DNA of 64,000 nucleotides from contig AP024683.1 in the NCBI GenBank assembly GCA_025999455.1, positions 1,433,501-1,497,500 on the forward strand, written 5' to 3'. Both the position numbers and the translations under genes were made by a program. The notes under the pieces are model-generated. The model was given only the letters and a program-made list of their open reading frames with translations, did no database searches and had not been told where the DNA came from. The DNA comes from Geminicoccaceae bacterium. Its GTDB lineage: Bacteria > Pseudomonadota > Alphaproteobacteria > Geminicoccales > Geminicoccaceae. Of this stretch, positions 57,122 to 64,000 are shown piece after piece (positions within the stretch are counted from its first letter, which is position 1; each line of letters opens with the position of its first letter).

Positions 57122-57618
57122 TGGGCAAGAAGAAGGGCAAGCCGAGCGCTTTCACGCGGGCGCCGGGTGCGGCGGCGACCGCGCCCCCGGCCCCGCAGTC
57201 GCCCGCGAAGCCTTCGCCCGCGCAAATGTCGCTGCGCGCTGCACCCGCACCGTCCCGCCCGGTCGTGCTGCGCGACCAGCAACGGGCCCGCTTCGCCTAC
57301 GAGCGGGTGGCGGCGGTGCCGAAAGAAAAGCGCAAGGACTACGAGAACGCGGTCCTGAGCCTCGGCGCCGACATCCTGCGCGTGGGTCTTTTGGCGGCAC
57401 TCGCGGCGGTCCAGCGGCTGGGCGAGCGCGGCAGAGATCTCCTCGACGATCTCGCGAAGGCGAAGATTCCGGGCCTCGAGGTCGAGAACGGCACCGAGCT
57501 CGTCGCGAAGGCGCGCGAGCTGCCCGTCGACGGCTACATGATCGCCACGCGGGAGACCCTGGCCGTCGTCTCCTGGCTGCGGCGCGCCTGCCAGGCGACC
57601 TTCGGCGAGGCGGCTTGA
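57121..57618 (+). CDS. cmr5: type III-B CRISPR protein Cmr5
   Basis: 165 residues. A Lys/Pro/Ala-rich N-terminal tail of about 50 residues precedes the all-helical Cmr5 domain (about 52-165; RDQQRARFAYERVAAV, VDGYMIATRETLAVVSWLRR). Cmr5 is the small subunit that stacks along Cmr4 and binds target RNA. The tail is longer than in typical Cmr5. ATG at 57121; stop overlaps cmr6 (TGATG). Confidence 0.92.
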   Translation: MGKKKGKPSAFTRAPGAAATAPPAPQSPAKPSPAQMSLRAAPAPSRPVVLRDQQRARFAYERVAAVPKEKRKDYENAVLSLGADILRVGLLAALAAVQRLGERGRDLLDDLAKAKIPGLEVENGTELVAKARELPVDGYMIATRETLAVVSWLRRACQATFGEAA

Positions 57619-58727
57619 TGCGCGCCGCGCTGCCGCGCTTCGACGGCACGGCGAAGACCTTGCCGGATCACGCGGGGCTCGCCTACGAGGTCTGGGCACC
57701 TTTTGCTCCTGCCGACGGCAAGATACCGGACGGCGACCGCCCGAATTGGCTCACCGCCGTCGCCGGGATCGCGCCCTCGCCCGACTACCCGAAGGCCTTC
57801 GAACGCTGGAAACAAAGCTTCGAGCGGCCGGGCGACGTCACGGTCGTGGTCGAAGCGGCCTCGCGGCTGCTCGTGGGCCACGGGCTCGGGAGTGCCACCG
57901 ACGTCGGGCTCACCCTGCACCGGACCTGGGGCGTGCCGCTGATCCCGGGCTCGGCCCTGAAGGGCCTCCTCGCGCATTGGGTCGAGGCCACCTTCGGACC
58001 GGCTCCGGGTGACGTGGACGAGAAGCGGCTGCCCTTCGCCGGGGTCGTGTGGGACGGGCGGCGGATCGCCGAGGGTCCGGGCGAGGTCTACCGGGCGCTC
58101 TTCGGCGCGCCCGAGGCGGACGAGGCGGTCCTTGGGCGGCCGAACCTGGCGGCGGCCGGGCTCGTCACCTTCCACGACGCGCTCTGGGTGCCGGATACAC
58201 CGGGCGCCGGGTCGCCCCTCGCGGTCGACGTGCTCACCGTCCACCAGAAGCGCTACTACGACTCCACGGGCGGCGCGCCGCCGGTCGACTGGGACGATCC
58301 GAACCCCGTCTCGTTCCTGTCGGTGAGGCCCGGCGCGCGTTTCCTCCTGGCGCTCTCCGGCCCGCGCGATTGGGCCGCGCTCGCGAAGGACCTGCTCCTC
58401 GAAGCCCTCGCCGATTGGGGCGTCGGCGGCAAGACGAGTGCCGGCTACGGGCGGTTCCGGCGGTGGGAAGGATCGAACGCGGCGAGCACGGGGAGCGCGT
58501 CGGGGACCGCGGAGGCGCCGCAGCTTCCCGCCGAGGGCTCGACGGTGGAGTGCGTGCTGGTCGACCGCCTCCGCAGCGGGCAATGGCGGGCCCGGCACGA
58601 ACCCTCGGGGCTGCAAGGGCCGATCACGAACTCGAACAAGGTACCGGCCGAGCTCGAAGAGGGAGCGTCGCTCCGGCTGAAGCTCGTCAAGGCGAACGGC
58701 AAGGACAGCCGGTTCGAGGTGCCGTGA
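57618..58727 (+). CDS. cmr6: type III-B CRISPR RAMP protein Cmr6, extended
   Basis: 369 residues. The RAMP core (about 65-285) has LLVGHGLGSATDVGLTLHRT, IPGSALKGLLAHW, FHDALWVPD, LTVHQKRYYD and GVGGKTSAGYGRF. A linker (about 286-305) leads to a C-terminal segment of about 65 residues (TVECVLVDRLRSGQWRARHE...LRLKLVKANGKDSRFEV) that looks like a small OB-type nucleic-acid-binding domain not found in minimal Cmr6. Caps the 3-prime side of the crRNA complex. Last cmr gene; 85 bp from the tRNA. Confidence 0.93.
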   Translation: MRAALPRFDGTAKTLPDHAGLAYEVWAPFAPADGKIPDGDRPNWLTAVAGIAPSPDYPKAFERWKQSFERPGDVTVVVEAASRLLVGHGLGSATDVGLTLHRTWGVPLIPGSALKGLLAHWVEATFGPAPGDVDEKRLPFAGVVWDGRRIAEGPGEVYRALFGAPEADEAVLGRPNLAAAGLVTFHDALWVPDTPGAGSPLAVDVLTVHQKRYYDSTGGAPPVDWDDPNPVSFLSVRPGARFLLALSGPRDWAALAKDLLLEALADWGVGGKTSAGYGRFRRWEGSNAASTGSASGTAEAPQLPAEGSTVECVLVDRLRSGQWRARHEPSGLQGPITNSNKVPAELEEGASLRLKLVKANGKDSRFEVP

Positions 58728-58812
58728 GGGCGTCGCGGGCTCGCCGCGCCGGCCCGGTGTCAGCCCGCGCCTCGCCGACCCTACCCGCTCTTCCGCTAAG
58801 CCTTTGATTTCG

Positions 58813-58888
58813 TGGTGCTGCCGACTGGAATCGAACCAGCGACCCCGTCCTTACCAAGGACGTGCTCTACCGACTGAGCTACGGCAGC
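58813..58888 (-). tRNA. tRNA-Thr (anticodon GGT)
   Basis: 76 nt including encoded CCA (58813-58815, shown as TGG on the plus strand). Acceptor GCTGCCG/CGGCAGC pairs fully, anticodon stem CGTCC/GGACG with loop TTGGTAA, T-arm GCTGG-TTCGATT-CCAGT. Reads ACC (and ACT) threonine codons. Its 3-prime end faces the cmr operon. Confidence 0.97.
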
Positions 58889-58969
58889 GCCGGCGGCCCC
58901 GGGGCCGCTTGCCGGCGGCGCAGCATTGCCATAAGCGCCGGGCCGTCGCAAGCGCTGCGGGTGACGGGG

Positions 58970-59170
58970 GTGGCGAAGCCGGACGAGGACACGGACGGGG
59001 CAGCGGAGAGGCCACGGCGGACCGTGCCGGACCGGGCGGCCGAGCGCGCCGAACGGCTCGCCCGGGCCCTGCGGCTCAACCTGCGCAAGCGCAAGGAACA
59101 GGCCCGCGCCCGCCGCACGGGCGAGGGCGAACCCCCCGCGACGCCCGGTCGCCCGACCGGCGACGGTTGA
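58970..59170 (+). CDS. small basic conserved hypothetical protein
   Basis: 66 residues, strongly charged: RAAERAERLARALRLNLRKRKEQARARR. Similar small proteins with this helix often sit near murA/dcd in alphaproteobacteria, from memory. Function unknown; possibly RNA-binding. GTG at 58970 was preferred; GTG at 58961 is also possible. 56 bp before dcd. Confidence 0.6.
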   Translation: MAKPDEDTDGAAERPRRTVPDRAAERAERLARALRLNLRKRKEQARARRTGEGEPPATPGRPTGDG

Positions 59171-59226
59171 GACCCGCGCAGGCCCGGCTTATCTGAGGGC
59201 GAGCGCGAGCGAGGTGTGCGCCGACC

Positions 59227-59781
59227 ATGGCCATCATGCCCGACCATTGGATCCGCCGCATGGCGGTCGAACACGGCATGATCGAGCCGTTCGTCGACCG
59301 CCAGACCCGCGAGGGCTGCATCAGCTACGGGCTCTCCTCCTACGGCTACGACGCTCGCCTCGCCCCCGAGTTCAAGGTCTTCACCAACGTCGACAACGCG
59401 CTCGTCGACCCCAAGGCCTTCTCGGCCCAGAGCTTCGTCGAGCGCGAAGGGCCCTCCTGCGTGGTGCCACCGAACAGCTTCGCGCTCGCCCGGACGATCG
59501 AATATTTCCGGATCCCGCGCGACGTGCTCGTGATCTGCCTCGGCAAGAGCACCTACGCCCGCTGCGGCATCATCGTGAACGTCACGCCGCTCGAGCCCGA
59601 ATGGGAAGGTCACGTGACCCTCGAAATTTCCAACACCACGCCCTTGCCGGCGCGGATCTACGCCCACGAGGGGATCTGCCAGTTCCTGTTCTTGAAAGGC
59701 GAGAGCCCACCCGAGGTGTCCTACAAGGACCGCGGCGGCAAATACATGCGCCAGCTCGGCGTGACACTGCCGAGGCTTTGA
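59227..59781 (+). CDS. dcd: dCTP deaminase
   Basis: 184 residues, trimeric dUTPase fold. Deaminates dCTP to dUTP for thymidylate synthesis. The start [19 protein letters not shown], the [13 protein letters not shown] segment, [19 protein letters not shown] and the catalytic Glu in [19 protein letters not shown] are intact. ATG at 59227 or the in-frame ATG three codons later. 13 bp before murA. Confidence 0.96.
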   Translation: MAIMPDHWIRRMAVEHGMIEPFVDRQTREGCISYGLSSYGYDARLAPEFKVFTNVDNALVDPKAFSAQSFVEREGPSCVVPPNSFALARTIEYFRIPRDVLVICLGKSTYARCGIIVNVTPLEPEWEGHVTLEISNTTPLPARIYAHEGICQFLFLKGESPPEVSYKDRGGKYMRQLGVTLPRL

Positions 59782-59794
59782 GCGGGCCCGCACG

Positions 59795-61060
59795 ATGGAT
59801 CGTCTCCTCATCACGGGTGGGGTGCCGCTCGAGGGCGAAGTGCGGGTGAGTGGCGCCAAGAACGCCGCTCTGCCGCTGATCGCCGCCGCACTCCTGACCG
59901 ACCGGCCGGTCGAGCTCGACCAGGTCCCCGAGCTCGCCGACGTCACCTCGATGCTCCGGCTCGTCCAGCGGATCGGCACCTCGGCCACCTACGTGGGCGG
60001 TGCCCCGGGCCGGATCCGGCTGCACACCCCGGAGCTCCTCTCCCACGAAGCGCCCTACGACCTCGTGCGCAAGATGCGCGCCTCGGTCCTGGTCCTGGGC
60101 CCGCTCCTCGCCCGCGCCGGGCGAGCCCGCGTCTCGCTGCCGGGTGGCTGCGCGATCGGGCCGCGGCCGATCGATCTGCATTTGAAGGGCCTCGAGAAGC
60201 TCGGTGCCGAGATCGACCTCGTCGACGGCTACGTCGAAGCCCGGGCACCGCGGGGCCTGCACGGCGCCGAGATCGAGTTCCCGCAGCCCTCGGTGGGCGC
60301 CACCGAGAACCTCTTGATGGCCGCATCGCTCGCCTGCGGCACGACACGGATCGTGGGGGCCGCGCGCGAGCCCGAGATCGTCGATCTCGCGCTCCTCTTG
60401 CGGGCGATGGGGGCGAGGATCGCGGGCGAGGGCACGGACGTCCTCGAGATCGAGGGCGTGGAGCGGCTCGACGGGGCCGTCCACTCGATCATGCCCGACC
60501 GGATCGAGGCCGGCACCTACGCCATGGCGGCGGCGATCACGGGCGGCAGCTTGCGGATCCGCAACGCCTCGCTCGAGCTCCTGGGCGCGGCGCGCGAGAA
60601 GCTCGTCGAGGCCGGGGTCGAGCTCGTCGAGACCGAGGACGGATTCCTCGCCCGGCGGGCCAACGGCATCCTCGAAGGGGTCGACGTGATGACCCGACCC
60701 TATCCGGGCTTCGCGACCGATCTCCAGGCCCAGTTCATGGCGCTCATGAGCGTGGCGCGCGGCGCCGCCATGGTCACCGAGACGATCTTCGAGAACCGCT
60801 TCATGCACGTGCCGGAGCTCGTGCGGATGGGCGCTCGGATCACCGTCCACGGCGGCTCGGCGCTCGTGCGCGGGGTCGAGCGGCTCAAGGCCGCCCCCGT
60901 CATGGCGACCGATCTGCGCGCGTCGGTCTCGCTCGTCCTCGCGGCCCTCGCCGCGGAGGGGCGGACCGAGATCAACCGCATCTATCATCTCGACCGCGGC
61001 TACGAGCATCTCGAGAAGAAGCTCGCCGCGGTCGGCGCCCGCATCGAGCGGGTGCCGTGA
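59795..61060 (+). CDS. murA: UDP-N-acetylglucosamine 1-carboxyvinyltransferase
   Basis: 421 residues, complete. First committed step of peptidoglycan synthesis, transferring enolpyruvyl from PEP. K22-N23 in [10 protein letters not shown] and the fosfomycin-target cysteine C119 in [12 protein letters not shown] are conserved; [18 protein letters not shown] and [14 protein letters not shown] follow. A fosfomycin-sensitive type by this residue. ATG at 59795. Confidence 0.97.
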   Translation: MDRLLITGGVPLEGEVRVSGAKNAALPLIAAALLTDRPVELDQVPELADVTSMLRLVQRIGTSATYVGGAPGRIRLHTPELLSHEAPYDLVRKMRASVLVLGPLLARAGRARVSLPGGCAIGPRPIDLHLKGLEKLGAEIDLVDGYVEARAPRGLHGAEIEFPQPSVGATENLLMAASLACGTTRIVGAAREPEIVDLALLLRAMGARIAGEGTDVLEIEGVERLDGAVHSIMPDRIEAGTYAMAAAITGGSLRIRNASLELLGAAREKLVEAGVELVETEDGFLARRANGILEGVDVMTRPYPGFATDLQAQFMALMSVARGAAMVTETIFENRFMHVPELVRMGARITVHGGSALVRGVERLKAAPVMATDLRASVSLVLAALAAEGRTEINRIYHLDRGYEHLEKKLAAVGARIERVP

Positions 61061-61073
61061 AGCGGAGGGGCCG

Positions 61074-61562
61074 ATGAGGGACGAACGGCTGCGCCTCAAG
61101 GCGGCGGATCCCGAAGACCTCGCGGTGATCGCCGCCTGCCTGCAGGATGCCCGGATCCCGATCCGGGAGATGGCCTTCATGCCCGGCGAGCAGCGCTTCG
61201 CCGCCGCCTTCGTGCGCTACCGACGCGAGCTCCTGCCCGATCCGACGAGCTGTGTCGGGCTCACCGAATGCCCCTCGGCCTTGACCTTCGAGGGCATCGC
61301 CGAGGTCAAATACCGCGGTCTCGACCCGAGCGATCTCGATCGCGAGCTCTCGCTCTTGACGATCGCCACCGAGCCCGGCCGGCAGCATCTCATCCACATC
61401 GACCTCGTCTTCGAGGGCGACGTTTGGATCCAGCTCCGGACCGACCGGATCGCCTGCCGGCTCGAGGATTTCGGCGAGGCGGTCCCCTGCAAACGCACGC
61501 CCTGCGATCATTTCGCCCAGGCGAGCTACGCCGATCTGGCCGGCGATGCCGCTCCGACTTGA
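61074..61562 (+). CDS. DUF2948 family protein
   Basis: 162 residues. The whole protein matches the alphaproteobacterial family DUF2948 that usually sits between murA and hisD (RLKAADPEDLAVIAACLQDA, AAAFVRYRRE, HLIHIDLVFEGDVWIQLR). Function unknown. Overlaps the start of hisD by 17 bp. Confidence 0.88.
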   Translation: MRDERLRLKAADPEDLAVIAACLQDARIPIREMAFMPGEQRFAAAFVRYRRELLPDPTSCVGLTECPSALTFEGIAEVKYRGLDPSDLDRELSLLTIATEPGRQHLIHIDLVFEGDVWIQLRTDRIACRLEDFGEAVPCKRTPCDHFAQASYADLAGDAAPT

Positions 61563-62847
61563 CGCCCGCGCGCCCGGCTTCGCCGAAGCCTTCGCCCGGC
61601 TGGTCGAGGCCCGCCGCGAGGAGACCGCCGACCTCCGCGCAGCCGTGGCCGAAATCCTGGCCCGGGTGCGCGCGGAGGGCGATGCGGCGCTGCTCGAGCT
61701 CACCCGCCGCTTCGACCGGCTCGAGGTGCCGAACGTCGCGGCGCTCGCGATCGACCGGGCGAGGCTCGAGCGCGCCCGTGCCGCGCTCGATCCCGAGCTC
61801 GCCTCGGCGCTCGAGCTCGCCGCGGAACGGATCCGTGCCTTCCACGCCCGGCAGATGCCGGCCGACCTCGACTGGACCGACGAGGTGGGCGTGCGGCTCG
61901 GCCTGCGCTGGCAGCCGATCGAGTCGGTCGGGCTCTACGTGCCCGGCGGCAAGGCCGCCTATCCCTCCTCGCTCCTCATGAACGCGATCCCCGCCAAGGT
62001 CGCCGGCTGCCGGCGGCTCGTCGTGGCCGTGCCGACCCCGGAGGCCGTGGTGAACGAGGCCGTCCTCGCCGCGGCGGCGATCGCCGGGGTCGACGAGGTC
62101 TGGCGGATCGGCGGGGCGCAGGCGATCGGGGCGCTCGCCTGGGGAACCGAGACGATCGCCCCGGTCGACAAGATCGTGGGCCCGGGCAATGCCTGGGTGG
62201 CGGAAGCGAAACGCCAGGTCTACGGCCGGGTCGGGATCGACATGATCGCCGGGCCCTCCGAGGTCGTCGTGGTGGCCGACGCCTCCGCCGATCCGGATTG
62301 GATCGCGGCCGACCTCTTGGCCCAGGCCGAGCACGACGAACGCGCGCAGTCGATTCTCGTGACCGACAGCGCCGAGCTCGCCGATGCCGTGGAGCGAGCC
62401 GTCGCGGCCCAGCTCGCCACGGCACCGCGGGATGCGATCGCGCGGGCTTCCTGGGGCGATCACGGCGCGATCCTCTTGGTCCGTGAGCTCGACGAGGCGC
62501 CCGAGCTCGTCGATCGCCTGGCCCCGGAGCATCTCCAGCTCGTCACGGCCGAACCCGAGCGGCTCGCGGCGCGGATCCGCCGAGCCGGCGCGATCTTCTT
62601 GGGTGCCCACACGCCGGAAGTGATCGGCGACTACGTGGGCGGGCCGAACCACGTCCTGCCCACGGGGCGGACGGCGCGCTTCGCCTCGGGGCTCTCGGTC
62701 TTCGACTTCCTCACCCGCACGACGATCCTGGGTTGCGACGCCCGGGCCCTCGCCCGGCTCGGGCCGGCGGCGGTGGCGCTCGCCCGCGCCGAGGGCCTCG
62801 CCGCGCACGCCCGGGCGGTCGAGCTCCGGCTCGGAGCCTCCGGGTGA
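61546..62847 (+). CDS. hisD: histidinol dehydrogenase
   Basis: 433 residues. Oxidises L-histidinol to histidine with NAD in the last two steps of histidine synthesis. YVPGGKAAYPSSLLMNAIPAKVAG, VDKIVGPGNAWVAEAKRQV and GPSEVVVVAD are family motifs; the catalytic Glu-His lies in LAPEHLQL. Zinc-binding residues are in QAEHDE. Start ATG at 61546; the stop overlaps the UPF0262 gene (GTGA). Confidence 0.97.
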   Translation: MPLRLDARAPGFAEAFARLVEARREETADLRAAVAEILARVRAEGDAALLELTRRFDRLEVPNVAALAIDRARLERARAALDPELASALELAAERIRAFHARQMPADLDWTDEVGVRLGLRWQPIESVGLYVPGGKAAYPSSLLMNAIPAKVAGCRRLVVAVPTPEAVVNEAVLAAAAIAGVDEVWRIGGAQAIGALAWGTETIAPVDKIVGPGNAWVAEAKRQVYGRVGIDMIAGPSEVVVVADASADPDWIAADLLAQAEHDERAQSILVTDSAELADAVERAVAAQLATAPRDAIARASWGDHGAILLVRELDEAPELVDRLAPEHLQLVTAEPERLAARIRRAGAIFLGAHTPEVIGDYVGGPNHVLPTGRTARFASGLSVFDFLTRTTILGCDARALARLGPAAVALARAEGLAAHARAVELRLGASG

Positions 62848-63320
62848 AGGGCGAACGCGACATCGTCGCGATCGAACTCGACGCCAAGAGCATCGTCCGC
62901 TGGTCGCCCGAGGTCGAGCACGAGCGGGCGGTGGCGGTCTTCGACCTGCTCGAGGGCAACCGCTTCCGGCTGCGCGACGGCCCGCCCGGACCCTATCGGC
63001 TGGTCCTGGGCTTGCGCGACGGCACGCTGATCTTCGCGCTCGAGCCGCAGGAGCAGGCGGCCGAGCGGCTCGAGATCGAGCTCCCGGTGCGCCCGCTGCG
63101 GCGCGTCATCAAAGACTATTTCTTGATCTGCGAGAGCTATTTCCAGGCCATCAAGACGGCCACGCCGTCCAAGATCGAGACGATCGACATGGCACGGCGC
63201 GGCGTCCACGACGAGGGCGCGGGGCTTCTGCGCGAGGCGCTCGAGGCGCGGGTCGAGATGGACCACGACACCGCCCGGCGGCTCTTCACCCTCGTCTGCG
63301 TGCTGCACATCCGTGGCTGA
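62844..63320 (+). CDS. UPF0262 family protein
   Basis: 158 residues. Matches the UPF0262 family, largely restricted to alphaproteobacteria (EVEHERAVAVFDLLEGNRF, KDYFLICESYFQAIKTATPSKIE, DTARRLFTLVCVLHIRG). Function unknown. GTG at 62844 overlaps the hisD stop. Order hisD-UPF0262-phosphatase is common in this group. Confidence 0.93.
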   Translation: MKGERDIVAIELDAKSIVRWSPEVEHERAVAVFDLLEGNRFRLRDGPPGPYRLVLGLRDGTLIFALEPQEQAAERLEIELPVRPLRRVIKDYFLICESYFQAIKTATPSKIETIDMARRGVHDEGAGLLREALEARVEMDHDTARRLFTLVCVLHIRG

Positions 63321-63334
63321 GGCCGGCCCGTGCG

Positions 63335-63778
63335 ATGGCCGAGCTCCCGGGTAGCGTGCTCTTCGCCTGCTCGATGAACGCGATCCGCTCGCCGATGGCG
63401 GAGGCGATCCTCAAATTCCTGCACGGCCGACGGATGTTCGTCGACAGCGTGGGGGTGCGGAAAGGCGAGCTCGACCCGCTCGCGGTCGAGGTGCTCGACG
63501 AGATCGGGATCGACCTCTCCCGCCACCGCCCCAAGACCTTCGAGCAGCTCGAGGACGGCTTCTTCGACCTGATCGTGACCTTCTCGCCCGAGGCCCATCA
63601 CCGCGCCCTCGAGCTCACCCGCGAGAGTGCCTGCGAGGTCGAGTTCTGGCGGGTGCCGGATCCGAGCCTGGTCGAAGGGACCCGCGAGCAGCGGCTCGAG
63701 GCCTACCGGGCGCTGCGCGATCTGTTGCTCGAGCGGATCCGCGCCCGCTTCCCGCCACCCGCCGCGCCGAGCCTATGA
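63335..63778 (+). CDS. low-molecular-weight protein-tyrosine-phosphatase family protein
   Basis: 147 residues. The P-loop CSMNAIRS fits C-x5-R-S, and the general-acid Asp is likely in WRVPDPS near residue 109. The family includes LMW-PTPs and arsenate reductases; substrate unknown. ATG at 63335. The last 6 bases overlap the end of the convergent truncated gene. Confidence 0.88.
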   Translation: MAELPGSVLFACSMNAIRSPMAEAILKFLHGRRMFVDSVGVRKGELDPLAVEVLDEIGIDLSRHRPKTFEQLEDGFFDLIVTFSPEAHHRALELTRESACEVEFWRVPDPSLVEGTREQRLEAYRALRDLLLERIRARFPPPAAPSL

Positions 63779-64000
63779 GGCGCGCACCGCCGGTCGGCCG
63801 TCGCGCCCCGGTCCCGCGGGCGGGAGATCGACCGGTCGCCCGGCGAGCCAGCGGCCGACCGTCTCGGCGACCGTGACCCCGAACAGCCGGGCGAGGTCGA
63901 TCAGCCCTTGCGCGCTGAAGGCCGCCACGCCCGGGCCGCCAGCGTAGCGCTGGCGACCGACGAAGCGCTGCAGCACCGCTCCGTCCGGGCCCACGAGCTC
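63773..64000 (-). CDS. C-terminal fragment of an unidentified protein
   Basis: 75 residues in frame to the right edge of the window, stop TAG at 63773-63775. Readable parts: VLQRFVGRQRYAGG and AAFSAQGLIDLARLFGVTVAETV. I do not recognise the family; the gene starts beyond the window. High-GC codon use in keeping with the chromosome. Confidence 0.55.
   Translation of the reverse strand, partial: ELVGPDGAVLQRFVGRQRYAGGPGVAAFSAQGLIDLARLFGVTVAETVGRWLAGRPVDLPPAGPGRDGRPAVRAS

Noticed and set aside
52746-58888. CRISPR array near the cmr genes
   Set aside because: No direct repeats of 25-40 bp with regular spacing were seen in either flank or in the RT region.
58804-59196. Plus-strand ORF over the tRNA (SNQRPRPYQGRALPTELRQ)
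   Set aside because: This is the familiar spurious translation of an antisense tRNA gene.

Overview
The window is very GC-rich chromosomal DNA, apart from two lower-GC inserts. GTG and TTG starts are frequent and genes often overlap by 4 bp. The gene content points to an alphaproteobacterium, probably a Rhodospirillales/Geminicoccales-type lineage: phaA/phaB, a Caulobacter-type cpa/tad pilus locus, gatCAB, UPF0262, a DUF2948 protein, and dcd-murA-hisD. The assignment to order is inference; no rRNA gene is present.

Layout. 0-3.2 kb: minus-strand trio trpF-like / Asp-Glu racemase-like / D-cysteine desulfhydrase-like, divergent from upp. 3.3-6.7 kb: a protein with a degenerate GGDEF domain, then phaA-phaB (polyhydroxybutyrate precursor synthesis). 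6.9-15.4 kb: Flp pilus locus flp-cpaA-cpaB-cpaC-cpaD-cpaE-cpaF-tadB-tadC. 15.5-18.7 kb: gatC-gatA-gatB (minus). 18.8-25.3 kb: orphan prim-pol protein, ruvX, a secreted protein, an OmpA-like protein, an SbmA/ABCD-type ABC exporter, a Pro-rich protein, a GNAT enzyme and a small protein. 25.4-26.7 kb: lower-GC DUF3644 gene, a likely acquired accessory gene. 26.9-28.2 kb: an ABC sugar-type binding protein.

28.4-50.5 kb: one long co-directional cluster. It runs from a branched-chain-type ABC importer (livK, AraC regulator, livH, livM, livG, livF fused to a Tm-1-like/UPF0261 domain) through a PEP-hydrolase-like TIM-barrel protein, a giant flotillin-like coiled-coil protein and two CoxG-like SRPBCC proteins. 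It continues with a molybdenum hydroxylase whose large subunit is split into two genes, CoxD/CoxE-type maturation proteins, and three hydrolases: amidohydrolase-2, metallo-beta-lactamase fold, and an SMP-30/isochorismatase fusion. This looks like uptake, hydroxylation and ring-opening or lactone/amide hydrolysis of one unknown, probably heterocyclic, compound. 50.5-52.5 kb: a DAO-type oxidoreductase and an HpcH/HpaI-type aldolase.

52.7-58.7 kb: a type III-B CRISPR effector operon (cmr1, cmr4, cmr5, cmr6). Where cmr2/cas10 and the front of cmr3 should be, there is a low-GC, opposite-strand reverse transcriptase gene resembling the DRT2/UG2 anti-phage class, plus about 370 bp of non-coding DNA that could hold its template RNA. 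Only the C-terminal tail of cmr3 remains. No CRISPR array, cas6, cas1 or cas2 is present. 58.8 kb: tRNA-Thr(GGT). 59-64 kb: housekeeping genes dcd, murA, DUF2948, hisD, UPF0262, a low-molecular-weight phosphatase, and a truncated gene at the right edge.
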